From assembly GCA_035533215.1 (NCBI GenBank), contig DATLUG010000029.1, positions 74,027 through 138,026 on the forward strand: a stretch of DNA of 64,000 nt, given 5' to 3'. The notes under the pieces are model-generated. The model was not told the origin of the DNA and made no database searches. It worked only from the letters and a program-made list of their open reading frames with translations. The position numbers and the translations under genes are program-made. The stretch comes from DAHUZL01 sp035533215 (GTDB lineage Bacteria; Chloroflexota; Dormibacteria; Aeolococcales; Bog-877). Within the stretch, counting starts at the first letter, position 1. Each line of letters starts with the position of its first letter. This document shows, in pieces, positions 1 through 8,389 of this stretch.

Positions 1-949
1 GCGCCGGGATGGTGCCGCGGTCGTTGAGCGGGACGTAGCCGTAGTCCAGCTGCCCCGACTCCAGGGCGTTGAACTCGGAGCTGTCGCTGGTGAAGGGGAC
101 CTCGATGAACTCCTTGATCTTGGGCTTGGAGCTGCCCGAATACTTGGGATTGGGCTTGAAGGCGACGTAGGTGTTGGTGGGCTGGTAGGACTTGATCTCC
201 CATGCCCCGTCGACCACCTTCCAGAGCGGGTTGGTGGCGTACTCGGCGACCGACTTGGTCTGACCGATGAGGTACGTGTAGACCTTGGCCGCCCCGGCCG
301 GGGTCCGGTCGTAGTTGCCGATCGGGCTGTGGGCCGAGGTCTTGTCCCAGGCGTGCTGGGGGATCGGGGTGATCTGGCTCAGCTGGTTGCCGAGCAGCCA
401 GGTGTGGCTGACGGTGCCGGTGAAGGTGATCTGGAACTTGGTCGCGGAGAGGTAGCGGACCGCCTTGATGTTGTCGGGGAAGTGACCCGGCACGTAGGCG
501 GGCCAGTTGGTCTTCTCCGCCTTCAGCATGTTGATCCAGAACTCGATGTCGCGGGTGGTCACCGTCCGGCCGTCGGACCACTTCCAGGGTTTCAGGGTCA
601 CGGTGGCGACGGTGTCGCCGCCGCTCAGGCTCCAGGCGGGCGTGTAGGCCAGGCTGTGGCGAGCGCTGAACACCGGCTTGCCCCCCTGGCCCCAGATGTA
701 GAGCGGTCGCCACATCTGGTACGTGAACCAGGGGACGTAGCCGACGTCCCAGTAGCTGCCGGTGAACATCGGGAAGAGGAAGGTCGGGCCCTCGCCCACG
801 TAGCCGGCGAACCGGACCACGCCGCCCGAGATCGCGCGGGCGCCGGGATGGGACGGCTTGCCGGCGACCGCCCCGCACCCGGTCAGCACCAGGGCCAGCA
901 GGCTGAGGCTCGCCAGGGGACGGCGGATCGCGCCAAGGCCTCGAATCAT
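1..949 (-). CDS. Peptide/nickel-type ABC transporter solute-binding lipoprotein (partial)
   Basis: The first 316 codons of a family-5 extracellular solute-binding protein; the C-terminus lies outside the window. The ATG at 949 follows AGGAGAG at good spacing. The N-terminus has a lipoprotein signal peptide with the lipobox LTGC near residue 21, so the mature protein should be tethered to the outer face of the membrane. It is clearly paralogous to the protein at 58020-59816: both have the early 'TF/IFPI..' segment, the 'W.NG' substrate region and a 'DYGY.P' motif. The family captures oligopeptides or similar solutes for an ABC importer; no permease or ATPase gene is visible here. A strong promoter (1065-1093) lies upstream. 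The substrate cannot be read from sequence. Confidence 0.9.
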   Translation of the reverse strand, partial: MIRGLGAIRRPLASLSLLALVLTGCGAVAGKPSHPGARAISGGVVRFAGYVGEGPTFLFPMFTGSYWDVGYVPWFTYQMWRPLYIWGQGGKPVFSARHSLAYTPAWSLSGGDTVATVTLKPWKWSDGRTVTTRDIEFWINMLKAEKTNWPAYVPGHFPDNIKAVRYLSATKFQITFTGTVSHTWLLGNQLSQITPIPQHAWDKTSAHSPIGNYDRTPAGAAKVYTYLIGQTKSVAEYATNPLWKVVDGAWEIKSYQPTNTYVAFKPNPKYSGSSKPKIKEFIEVPFTSDSSEFNALESGQLDYGYVPLNDRGTIPA

Positions 950-1034
950 CCGACTCTCCTCTCCATGTCCGACCCCGCTCGAGGGTCGGCCCCCGCTGGT
1001 CGCGACCATCCTCCCCGGGCCACCGGTGTCCGCA

Positions 1035-1055
1035 CCTTGCAGCACACCTGCAAGG
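1035..1055 (-). promoter_or_regulatory. Perfect inverted repeat in the leader of the solute-binding protein gene
   Basis: CCTTGCAG and CTGCAAGG are perfect complements separated by five bases (1043-1047). The repeat begins about three bases downstream of the start point predicted from the promoter at 1065-1093. It could be a repressor operator overlapping the start site or a 5' hairpin. There is no T-run, so a terminator for the upstream EamA gene is less likely. Confidence 0.5.
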
Positions 1056-1064
1056 CGCGTGCGC

Positions 1065-1093
1065 ATCGTAGGAAGTCCCCGCAGTGGTGTCAA
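1065..1093 (-). promoter_or_regulatory. Sigma-70-type promoter for the solute-binding protein gene
   Basis: On the minus strand TTGACA (1093-1088) is followed after exactly 17 bases by TACGAT (1070-1065). The -35 is consensus and the -10 matches four of six positions. It points at the lipoprotein gene starting at 949 and would give a leader of about 110 nt. It is one of the two clearest promoters in the window. Confidence 0.7.
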
Positions 1094-1132
1094 GCAAAGA
1101 TCGGGGAACCTCCCGCCCCCGCCCGAGGTCCC

Positions 1133-2167
1133 TCAGCCGGCGCGCTCCCCGGGGCACGCGGGGACCCCGACGCCGGTCGCCACCCTGGCGGGGCGGCGCG
1201 GGGCGGGCTCGCCCGCGGCCCGGGCCGTCCCGCTCGCCGGGGGCCGCCCCGCCAGGAGGCCGAGGGTGACCACCGCGCCGCCGACGAGCTGGAGGAGCCG
1301 GATCGGCTCACCGATCAGCACCGCCGCGAACACCAGCCCCAGGAAGGGCTGGATGTAGCCGTAGACGGCGGTCCGGGTGGGGCCCAGCCGCTCCAGCCCG
1401 GCGTAGTACAGCCAGCCGGTCAGGACGACCGCGCCCAGGGTGCTGAACCCGAGCAGGGCGGCCGCCGGGAGGGTGACGTGGGGCGGGGCGGCCAGTCCCT
1501 CGGCGACGCCGAGGGGGATCAGGCCCAGGCCGCCGACCAGGCTCACCATGGCGGCCAGTGCGAGCGGGCGGTGGCGGCCGAGCAGCGGGGTGAGGACCAG
1601 GAGGTAGACGGTCCAGGTGACCGGCAGCCCCAGCGCCACCACGTCGCCCGCCACGGTGGCCCGTCCGCCGCCCCCCGCGACCACCACGATCGCCAGCCCG
1701 GTGAGGCCGACGGCCAGTCCAGCCCAGACCCTCGGTGCCAGCCGCTGCCGGCCGCGCCAGGCGAGCCAGCCGGCGACGCCGAGCGGCGCCGCGCCGACCA
1801 GCATCGAGACGTTGTCGGCGCTGGTCAGCCGCAGCGACTCGGTGAGGAGGATCTGGTTCGCCACGATGCCGCAGAGGGCGGCCAGCCCGAGCCGGCCCAG
1901 CTCCGCCCCGCGGGGCCAGCGGAAGGGCCCCTCGCGCCAGCGCGCGAGGGCGGCCAGGAGCAGCGCCCCGACCCCCCAGCGGATCGCCGGGAAGAGCAGC
2001 GGCCCGAAGGGCCCGACCGCCACCTTGGTGGCGACCACGTTGAAGCTCCAGATCAGATAGGTGAGGAGGACCAGCCCATCCCCGGGGCCGGCGCCGAGGA
2101 CGGACCGTGCACCGCGGCCCCGGTCGGCTCCGGCACGGCGGGCTCCGGACCGCCTGCTCTGCGCCAC
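1133..2167 (-). CDS. EamA/DMT-family membrane transporter
   Basis: A 344-residue membrane protein with about ten hydrophobic segments arranged as two EamA repeats (roughly residues 30-165 and 175-305), typical of drug/metabolite-superfamily exporters. Characteristic pieces are the N-terminal 'LIWSFNVVATK' helix and 'GYIQPFLGLVFAA..IGEP' in the second repeat. The family exports amino acids, sugars or other metabolites; the substrate is unknown. GTG at 2167 is the first in-frame start, but the first about 25 residues are low-complexity and the true start may lie closer to the first helix. It is divergent from the cysS fusion gene. The tail after about residue 305 is Ala/Pro/Arg-rich. Confidence 0.88.
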   Translation of the reverse strand: MAQSRRSGARRAGADRGRGARSVLGAGPGDGLVLLTYLIWSFNVVATKVAVGPFGPLLFPAIRWGVGALLLAALARWREGPFRWPRGAELGRLGLAALCGIVANQILLTESLRLTSADNVSMLVGAAPLGVAGWLAWRGRQRLAPRVWAGLAVGLTGLAIVVVAGGGGRATVAGDVVALGLPVTWTVYLLVLTPLLGRHRPLALAAMVSLVGGLGLIPLGVAEGLAAPPHVTLPAAALLGFSTLGAVVLTGWLYYAGLERLGPTRTAVYGYIQPFLGLVFAAVLIGEPIRLLQLVGGAVVTLGLLAGRPPASGTARAAGEPAPRRPARVATGVGVPACPGERAG

Positions 2168-2222
2168 CCGATCACGGTACCGGAGCGGTGGCAGGCGCCG
2201 AGCCGGGGCCGCGCCGGGGGAC

Positions 2223-2231
2223 TGCTACGAT
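2223..2231 (+). promoter_or_regulatory. Extended -10 box directly before the cysS start (leaderless transcript)
   Basis: TGCTACGAT forms an extended -10 (TGn plus TACGAT at 2226-2231), and the ATG follows after six bases. No Shine-Dalgarno is present, so the transcript probably starts at or within a base of the ATG. Confidence 0.5.
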
Positions 2232-2237
2232 CGAGCC

Positions 2238-4424
2238 ATGCTGCGGCTGCATGACACCGCCACCCGCAGCCTGCAGCCGGTGCGACCGCTGGAGCCGGGC
2301 CGCCTGCGCCTCTACAGCTGCGGCCCCACCGTCTACCGCTCCGCCCACATCGGCAACCTGCGCACCTACCTCTTGGCCGACTGGATCAAGCGCGCGGCGC
2401 GCGCCGACGGGCTCGCCGTGCGTCACGTCAAGAACATCACCGACGTCGGCCACATGCGCCAGGAGCTGGCCGAGCAGGGAGGCGACAAGGTCATCGCCGC
2501 GGCCCTGGCCGCCGGCCGGGCGCCGGAGGCGATCGCCCGCGCCTTCGAGGAGGAGTTCCACGCGGACGAGGCCGACCTCCTCATCGAGCCGGCCGACGTG
2601 TTCCCCCGCGCGACCGAGCACGTGCCCCAGATGCTGGCCCTGATCGCACGGCTGCTGGATCGAGCCCTCGCCTACCGCGCCGGCGGCAGCGTCTACTTCG
2701 ACACGGCGGCGTTCACCGGCTACGGTCGGCTGTCGGGCAACCGCGCCGCGGGGCTGGTGGCGGGGGGGGCGGTCGCGACCGACCCGCTCAAGCGTCACCC
2801 CGGCGACTTCACCCTCTGGCGCGCGGCCGAGCCCGGGCGGCGGCTCATGGTGTGGGACAGCCCCTACGGCCCGGGCTTCCCGGGCTGGCACATCGAGTGC
2901 TCGGCGATGGCGATGGCCTACCTCGGGGAGAGCTTCGACCTCCACACCGGCGGGGTGGACAACATCTTCCCCCACCACGAGGACGAGCGGGCCCAGAGCG
3001 AGGGGGCGACCGGGAAGCCGTTCGCCCGGCTGTGGGTGCACGGGCAGCATCTCCTCGCCGACGGGCTCAAGATGGCCAAGTCGACCGGCAATGTCTACAC
3101 CCTCGCCGACCTGCGCCGACGGGGCCACGACCCCCTCGCCTTCCGATATCTCTGCGCGACCGTCCACTACCGCACCCGTCTCAACTTCACCCTCGCCACC
3201 CTGGCCGCCGCCGAGCGCGCGCTGGCCCGCCTGCGGCAGTGCGCCGCCGCCGGGCGCACCGCGGTCCCCGGGGTCGACCGCGCGGTCGACCCCGGGGTGG
3301 TGGCAGCGCTGCAGGACGGCGTCCGGCGGGCCCTGGCCGACGACCTCGCCCTCCCCCGGGCGCTCGCGCTCTGCTGGCGCCTGGTGCGGCACGACCCCGC
3401 CGGAGCCGCCACCAAGTCCGCGGCGCTGCTCGCAGTGGAGCCTCTGCTCGGCCTCGGACTGGACCGGCCCGCGGCGGCCCCGGCCGTCCCCAACGGGTGG
3501 GGGGCAACCGCCAGCTCCCGCGAGGAGGCCCGCACCACCGGACGGTGGGAGGCGGCCGACCGGGCTCGGAGCGTGCTGGCAACGATGGAGGTGGTTCCCG
3601 AGGATGGGCCCGGCGCCACCCGCTACCGGGCCCGCTCCGTCCTCGACCGGCGCCGAGGGCTGGTCTCGGCGCCCCACGAGGTCCCCGACCGGCGCGAGCT
3701 GCCGGATCGCGTCGCCGTGACCGTCAGCCTGGTGTGCAACGGCCACCCCGAGGACGTCCGCCGCTGCGTCGCCAGCCTCCTCCGCCACGCGGGCGCGGGT
3801 CCGATCGAGGTGGTGGCCCTTGACAACGGCGCCGGGGGCGAGGTGGCCACCCTGCTGGACGGGTTGGCCGCGGAGGGCAGGACGGTCCGCCCCATCCACG
3901 CCGACCACCGGCTCGGCGAGGGCGCGGCTCGCAACACGACGCTGCGGGCGGCCGCCGGGCGGGTGGTCCTGCTCGCCGACACCGGCCTGGAGGCCGTCGG
4001 CGACTGGGTCACGCCGCTGCGGTCCGCCCTCGACGACCCCCGGGTGGGGGCGGTCGGACGATGGGGGGTCCGCAGCTCGGACTGGCGCGAGTTCGAGGAG
4101 AGCGATGGCGTCGACGTCGACGCCATCGAAGGGTACTGCCTCGCGTTCGCCCGCCGCCGGCTCCGTGAGGTGGGCTGGCTGGACGAGCGCTTCCGCTTCT
4201 ACCGGCTGCTCGATTTCGACTGGTCGCTGCAGCTGCGTGCGCGCGGCCTCAGCAATCGCCGCCTGCCCGACCTCCCCTTCGTGATGCACGCCCATCGAGG
4301 CTGGGAGGATGCCGACGCCGAGGAGCGCGAGCGTCTCAGCCGGGCCAACTTCCGCCGTTTCTACGACCGCTGGCACCACCGTCAGGATCTCCGCGTCGGC
4401 GCCCCCGCCGCGCCCGCGCGCTGA
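2238..4424 (+). CDS. cysS: Cysteinyl-tRNA synthetase fused to a family-2 glycosyltransferase
   Basis: A 728-residue two-part protein. Residues 1 to about 465 are a full-length CysRS: the zinc Cys in SCGPTVY (Cys28), the HIGN signature (37-40), the second zinc Cys in HIECSA (about 221), PHHEDE zinc ligands (about 246-250), and the KMSKS-loop variant KMAKS (278-282), followed by the DALR-like helical region and the family's usual end. CysRS charges tRNA-Cys with cysteine. From about residue 490 a GT-A-type glycosyltransferase family 2 domain follows in the same frame (SLVCNG start, LGEGAARN, LLADTG in the metal-motif region, late FYRLLDFDWSL). GT2 enzymes transfer sugars from nucleotide donors to polysaccharide or protein. 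The usual CysRS length is about 460-500 residues. No stop, ribosome-binding site or frame change is visible at the junction. ATG 2238 is preceded by a -10 box, not a Shine-Dalgarno. Confidence 0.88.
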   Translation: MLRLHDTATRSLQPVRPLEPGRLRLYSCGPTVYRSAHIGNLRTYLLADWIKRAARADGLAVRHVKNITDVGHMRQELAEQGGDKVIAAALAAGRAPEAIARAFEEEFHADEADLLIEPADVFPRATEHVPQMLALIARLLDRALAYRAGGSVYFDTAAFTGYGRLSGNRAAGLVAGGAVATDPLKRHPGDFTLWRAAEPGRRLMVWDSPYGPGFPGWHIECSAMAMAYLGESFDLHTGGVDNIFPHHEDERAQSEGATGKPFARLWVHGQHLLADGLKMAKSTGNVYTLADLRRRGHDPLAFRYLCATVHYRTRLNFTLATLAAAERALARLRQCAAAGRTAVPGVDRAVDPGVVAALQDGVRRALADDLALPRALALCWRLVRHDPAGAATKSAALLAVEPLLGLGLDRPAAAPAVPNGWGATASSREEARTTGRWEAADRARSVLATMEVVPEDGPGATRYRARSVLDRRRGLVSAPHEVPDRRELPDRVAVTVSLVCNGHPEDVRRCVASLLRHAGAGPIEVVALDNGAGGEVATLLDGLAAEGRTVRPIHADHRLGEGAARNTTLRAAAGRVVLLADTGLEAVGDWVTPLRSALDDPRVGAVGRWGVRSSDWREFEESDGVDVDAIEGYCLAFARRRLREVGWLDERFRFYRLLDFDWSLQLRARGLSNRRLPDLPFVMHAHRGWEDADAEERERLSRANFRRFYDRWHHRQDLRVGAPAAPAR

Positions 4425-4687
4425 CCGCGCGGCGCCCGCCGCCCACGCCGGGCGGCGTGCCGCATCCCCGGCGGCCGCACGGTCGCCGCCGCCCGCGCCG
4501 GGTCCGGCCGCTCGGCGGCCCCTTGCCGCCTGCCTCAGGCGGACGAGTGAGGCGCCGCGGCCGGCACCACGGTGTCGGCTCACCGCCGGCGGCTGGCGGC
4601 CGCCGATCCCTCCGCTCGATCCGTGGACCGGTCGTCCCTCGAGCGCCGCCCGAGTCAACTGCCGGCCGCACGGGGACGCCGGGGTGG

Positions 4688-5359
4688 TCAGGACGCGGGC
4701 GTCGCCCGGTCCGCCGCCGGCCCCGGATCCAGGAGCGCGAACCGACACCACACCGAGACCGAGATGGTCTCCTCCCCCGGCTCGACCGCCATCCCGGAGG
4801 CGGCCGTCATCGCCCGCTGCCGCAACCGTCCCGGGGGGCGCGGTCCCGGGTCCGCGTCCTCCGCCACCCGCAGGATCGGGCCCAGGCGATGGCCCGTGCC
4901 GGCGGCGAGCTCCTCGGCCCGGCGCATCGCCGCCTCGATCGCGGCTGCTCGCGCCGCGCGCATCGGGAGGGCCCGGTCGTCCACGCTCCAGCTGATCCCC
5001 CCCACCACCAAGCTGGTCTCCACCGCGGCGGCGGCGGCGTCGAGGATCGCGCCCGCCGTGTCCAGCGCCCCCAGCCGGACGGTGATGCGGGAGGACGCCT
5101 CGAAGGCGTCAGACCGCGGGCGGCCCGCCTCGTGGACGGCATGGAGGTGCACCGCGGTCGTCTGGCGGTCGGCCGGCGCCACCCCGCCGCCGTCGAGGAC
5201 ACGGGCGAGGCGCTGCGAGCGCTCCGCGAGCTGCCGCAGCGCCTGGCCCGGCGTCCGGGCCCGCACCTCGAGCCCGAGATCCAGCCGCAGCCGGTCGGGC
5301 ACCGCCCGCACCTCGCCGGTGGCGGTGACCTCCACGTGCGCCGGGCGACCCCTCCCCAT
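4688..5359 (-). CDS. SIMPL-domain (DUF541) protein
   Basis: A 223-residue protein matching the SIMPL/DUF541 family: an N-terminal 'VEVTATGEVRAVPDRLRLDLGLEV' type strand pattern, a central 'ISWSVDD' segment and the conserved 'A...AI..A..RAEELA' helix near residue 155, ending in a beta-rich segment. Family members are mostly periplasmic or surface proteins of poorly known function, some linked to oxidative stress. Unlike many members, no signal peptide is visible with this start. ATG 5359 was chosen because the fold begins immediately after it; an upstream start at 5440 would add 27 low-complexity residues. It is divergent from gnd. Confidence 0.75.
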   Translation of the reverse strand: MGRGRPAHVEVTATGEVRAVPDRLRLDLGLEVRARTPGQALRQLAERSQRLARVLDGGGVAPADRQTTAVHLHAVHEAGRPRSDAFEASSRITVRLGALDTAGAILDAAAAAVETSLVVGGISWSVDDRALPMRAARAAAIEAAMRRAEELAAGTGHRLGPILRVAEDADPGPRPPGRLRQRAMTAASGMAVEPGEETISVSVWCRFALLDPGPAADRATPAS

Positions 5360-5508
5360 CGTGCGGCCACCGTACCAAAGGTCCCGACCCCGACCGCCGT
5401 CGACGACGCTCGCCGAGCCGGCTCGGCTCCGATCGAGCACGGCCGGGGCCGTCTGGCCTACGCTCCAGTGCGGGCGGTCGCCCGTCGCCGCGGACCGGAG
5501 GAGCAGTC

Positions 5509-6528
5509 ATGCAAGTGGGAATGGTCGGCTTGGGTCGAATGGGGGCCAACCTGGTCCGCCGCCTGATGCGGGACGGCCACGAGTGCGTCGTCTTCGACGC
5601 CAATCCCGGCGCCATCGCCGCGCTGGAGGCCGAGGGGGCGACCGGGGCCTCGTCCCTCGACGACTTCGTCGCCAGGCTCACCCCGCCCCGGGCGGCCTGG
5701 ATCATGGTCCCGGCCGGCGCCGTCACCGAGACCACCGTCGAGGACCTGGCCCAGCGGATGGCCGCCGGCGACGTGCTGATCGACGGGGGCAACTCGTACT
5801 ACCGCGACGACATCGCCCGCGCCGCCCGCCTGGCCGGGCAGGGGATCCACTACGTGGACGTGGGCACCAGCGGCGGGGTCTGGGGGCTCGAGCGGGGATA
5901 CTGCCTCATGATCGGGGGCGAGGACGAGGTGGTGGCCCGCCTGCGCCCCATCTTCGCAACCATCGCCCCCGGGGTCGAGGCCGCACCCCGCACCCCGGGA
6001 CGCACCGGCGAGCCGAGCTCCGCCGAGCAGGGCTATCTGCACTGCGGCCCGAGCGGGGCCGGCCACTTCGTGAAGATGGTCCACAACGGCATCGAGTACG
6101 GGCTGATGGCCGCCTACGCCGAGGGCCTCAACATCCTCCACCACGCCGACGCCGGCTCGGCCCAGCGCCAGGCTGACGCCGAGACCGCCCCCCTGGAGGA
6201 TCCCCAGTTTTACCGCTACGACATCGACCTCAAGGAGGTGACGGAGGTGTGGCGGCGCGGCAGCGTCGTCGCCTCCTGGCTGCTGGACCTCACCGCCGGC
6301 GCCTTGGTGGAGTCGCCCACCCTGGAGGGCTTCTCGGGCCGGGTGTCGGACTCCGGCGAGGGGCGCTGGACCGCGATCGCCGCGGTCGAGGAGGGCGTTC
6401 CCGCCCCGACCCTGGCCACCGCCCTCTTCTCCCGGTTCGGGTCCCGTGACCTGGACCACTTCGCCAACCAGGTCCTCTCGGCCATGCGCAAGGGCTTCGG
6501 CGGCCACGCCGAGCGGCCGGCCGGATGA
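5509..6528 (+). CDS. gnd: 6-phosphogluconate dehydrogenase, decarboxylating (short type)
   Basis: A 339-residue member of the short 6PGDH class, which converts 6-phosphogluconate to ribulose-5-phosphate plus CO2 in the oxidative pentose-phosphate pathway. It has the Rossmann start GLGRMGANLVRRL, the substrate motif GTSGGVWGLE (about 122-131) and the catalytic GHFVKMVHNGIEY segment (about 184-196). Short 6PGDHs are usually NAD-linked, against about 470 residues for the NADP enzymes; cofactor preference here is inference. GGAGGAG precedes the ATG at good spacing. The stop overlaps the next gene's start by four bases (ATGA), so the two are probably translationally coupled. Confidence 0.93.
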   Translation: MQVGMVGLGRMGANLVRRLMRDGHECVVFDANPGAIAALEAEGATGASSLDDFVARLTPPRAAWIMVPAGAVTETTVEDLAQRMAAGDVLIDGGNSYYRDDIARAARLAGQGIHYVDVGTSGGVWGLERGYCLMIGGEDEVVARLRPIFATIAPGVEAAPRTPGRTGEPSSAEQGYLHCGPSGAGHFVKMVHNGIEYGLMAAYAEGLNILHHADAGSAQRQADAETAPLEDPQFYRYDIDLKEVTEVWRRGSVVASWLLDLTAGALVESPTLEGFSGRVSDSGEGRWTAIAAVEEGVPAPTLATALFSRFGSRDLDHFANQVLSAMRKGFGGHAERPAG

Positions 6529-7220
6529 GCGCGGGGGAGCGCCGGCGGCTGGCCATCCTCTTCGACATCGACGGCACCCTCATCATCAGCGGCGGCGCCG
6601 GGGCGGCGTCGTGGCGACTCGCGTTCGACGACCTCTACGGCATCCCCGCCGACATCGGCGCGTTCACCGACACCGGCATGACCGACCCCGAGGTGGGACG
6701 CAAGACCTTCGAGGCGGTGCTGCACCGCGATCCCGAGGGGGCCGAGTTCGCCACGCTGCTGGAGCGCCGTCTCTTCCACCTCCGCCAGACGGTGGCGGCG
6801 TCGGAGGCGTACCGGGTCCTCGACGGCGTCGCCGAGCTCCTGCCCGACCTGATCGCGAAGGGCTACCTCCTGGGTCTCGTCACCGGCAACCTGGAGGCCG
6901 CCGCCCACATCAAGCTGCACCGCGGCACCCTCAACCGGTACTTCGCCTTCGGCGGCTACGGCTCGGACTCCAGCGACCGGGCCGAGGTCACCAGGACCGC
7001 GCTGCGCCGGGCGTCGCTGGTCTACGGCGAGGAGCTGGACCCGGGGCGCTGCCTCGTGGTGGGCGACACCCCCCACGACGCCGACGCGGCCCACGCCGCG
7101 GGCGTCGCCTGCGTGGGCGTCGCCAGCCACACCTTCGACGCCGAGCAGCTGCGCGCGAGCAAGGCCGACTGGGTCATCGAGTCGCTGGCCGTCGGCCTGC
7201 CCGAGGCGGCGCTGGGGTGA
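6525..7220 (+). CDS. HAD-superfamily hydrolase, phosphoglycolate-phosphatase-like
   Basis: A 231-residue HAD phosphatase with motif I LFDIDGTL (about 11-18, the first Asp being the nucleophile), a helical cap, motif II LVTGN (about 118-122) and motif IV VVGDTPHDADAA (about 178-189). The subfamily dephosphorylates small phosphorylated metabolites such as 2-phosphoglycolate or sugar phosphates. Its four-base overlap with gnd suggests a housekeeping or repair role in sugar-phosphate metabolism, but the substrate is not evident. Confidence 0.88.
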   Translation: MSAGERRRLAILFDIDGTLIISGGAGAASWRLAFDDLYGIPADIGAFTDTGMTDPEVGRKTFEAVLHRDPEGAEFATLLERRLFHLRQTVAASEAYRVLDGVAELLPDLIAKGYLLGLVTGNLEAAAHIKLHRGTLNRYFAFGGYGSDSSDRAEVTRTALRRASLVYGEELDPGRCLVVGDTPHDADAAHAAGVACVGVASHTFDAEQLRASKADWVIESLAVGLPEAALG

Positions 7221-7383
7221 GGGGGCTGGCCGGGGCACCGACCGCGTCCGCCTGCCGCGGCCCCCGGGGGGCGGCTCACCCGCTCGTCGGGCCGACCCTG
7301 CCGGTGGAGCGTCGGCCGGCGCTCGGCAGGGAGTCGCGGTGGGGCCGGGCCGGAGCGGGGCCCCTCGAGGCCGGAGGGTGACG

Positions 7384-8328
7384 GTGGCGGATCGTCCGGC
7401 GCAGGGGAGCCACCGGCCCCTCCCCCCATCGGGCGAGCAGTTCGAGATCCGATGGGGCGACCAGCGCGCCACCATCGTCGAGGTCGGCGGCGGGGTGCGG
7501 GCGTACACGGTGGGGGATCGCGCCGTCCTCGACCCCTACCCGCTGGAGTCGATGTGCGATGGCGCCCACGGCGCCCCGCTGATCCCCTGGCCGAACCGCC
7601 TCGCCGATGGCGCCTACCGGTTCGACGGCGTCGATCACCAGGTCGCGCTCACCGAGCCGGGCAAGCGCAACGCCATCCACGGCTTCCTGCGCTGGCGGTC
7701 GTGGCAGGCCCGCCAGCGGGGGCCGGCGCGGGTCGTCATGGGCACCCGCCTCTACCCGCTGATGGGCTACCCCTTCACCCTCGAGGTCCTGGTGGCGTAC
7801 CAGCTGGGCCCGGGCGGGCTGGCGGTGACCACCACCGCCACCAACCTCGGCGAGCGGGCCTGTCCGTACGGAGCCGGCCAGCACCCGTACCTCTCGCCGG
7901 GCCAGGGCCCGATCGATGCCTGCACGCTCCAGCTCGACGCCCGGACCCGCATCCTCACCGACAGCGCGCGCCAGCTGCCCACGGGACGGGAGCCGGTGGC
8001 GGCCACCCGGTACGACTTCCGCGCTGGCCAGCGCCTGGGCGACCTCCGGGTGGACTTCGCCTTCACCGACCTTGCCCGCGACCAGGATGGACGGGCCTGG
8101 GCCAGGCTCTCCGCACCCGACGGGCGGCGGGCCGAGCTGTGGGTGGACGAGACCTACCCGGTCCTCGAGCTCTACACCGGGGACACCCTGGCGCCGGCCC
8201 GCCGGCGACTGGGCCTCGGCGCCGAGCCGATGACCTGTCCGCCCAACGGCCTCCAGAGCGGGGAGGGGGTGATTCGGCTGGAGCCGGGCCAGGCCGTCAC
8301 CACCACCTGGGGCGCACGCCTGCGGTGA
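7384..8328 (+). CDS. Aldose 1-epimerase family protein
   Basis: A 314-residue galactose-mutarotase-like beta-sandwich protein, which interconverts alpha and beta anomers of hexoses. It carries PLIPWPNRLADG, the conserved His in KRNAIHGF, the catalytic-type His in GAGQHPYL and the late Glu in VLELYTG. GTG 7384 was chosen because GGAGG (7373-7377) lies six bases before it; another GTG at 7378 is too close. It lies between a sugar-phosphate block and a glycogen-debranching-type gene, consistent with carbohydrate supply. Confidence 0.88.
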   Translation: MADRPAQGSHRPLPPSGEQFEIRWGDQRATIVEVGGGVRAYTVGDRAVLDPYPLESMCDGAHGAPLIPWPNRLADGAYRFDGVDHQVALTEPGKRNAIHGFLRWRSWQARQRGPARVVMGTRLYPLMGYPFTLEVLVAYQLGPGGLAVTTTATNLGERACPYGAGQHPYLSPGQGPIDACTLQLDARTRILTDSARQLPTGREPVAATRYDFRAGQRLGDLRVDFAFTDLARDQDGRAWARLSAPDGRRAELWVDETYPVLELYTGDTLAPARRRLGLGAEPMTCPPNGLQSGEGVIRLEPGQAVTTTWGARLR

Positions 8329-8389
8329 GGCGCCGCCGCCGCCGCCGGCTGCGCCGGGCCCTCCCCCCAGGGTAGGGAGGGGGCCAGCG

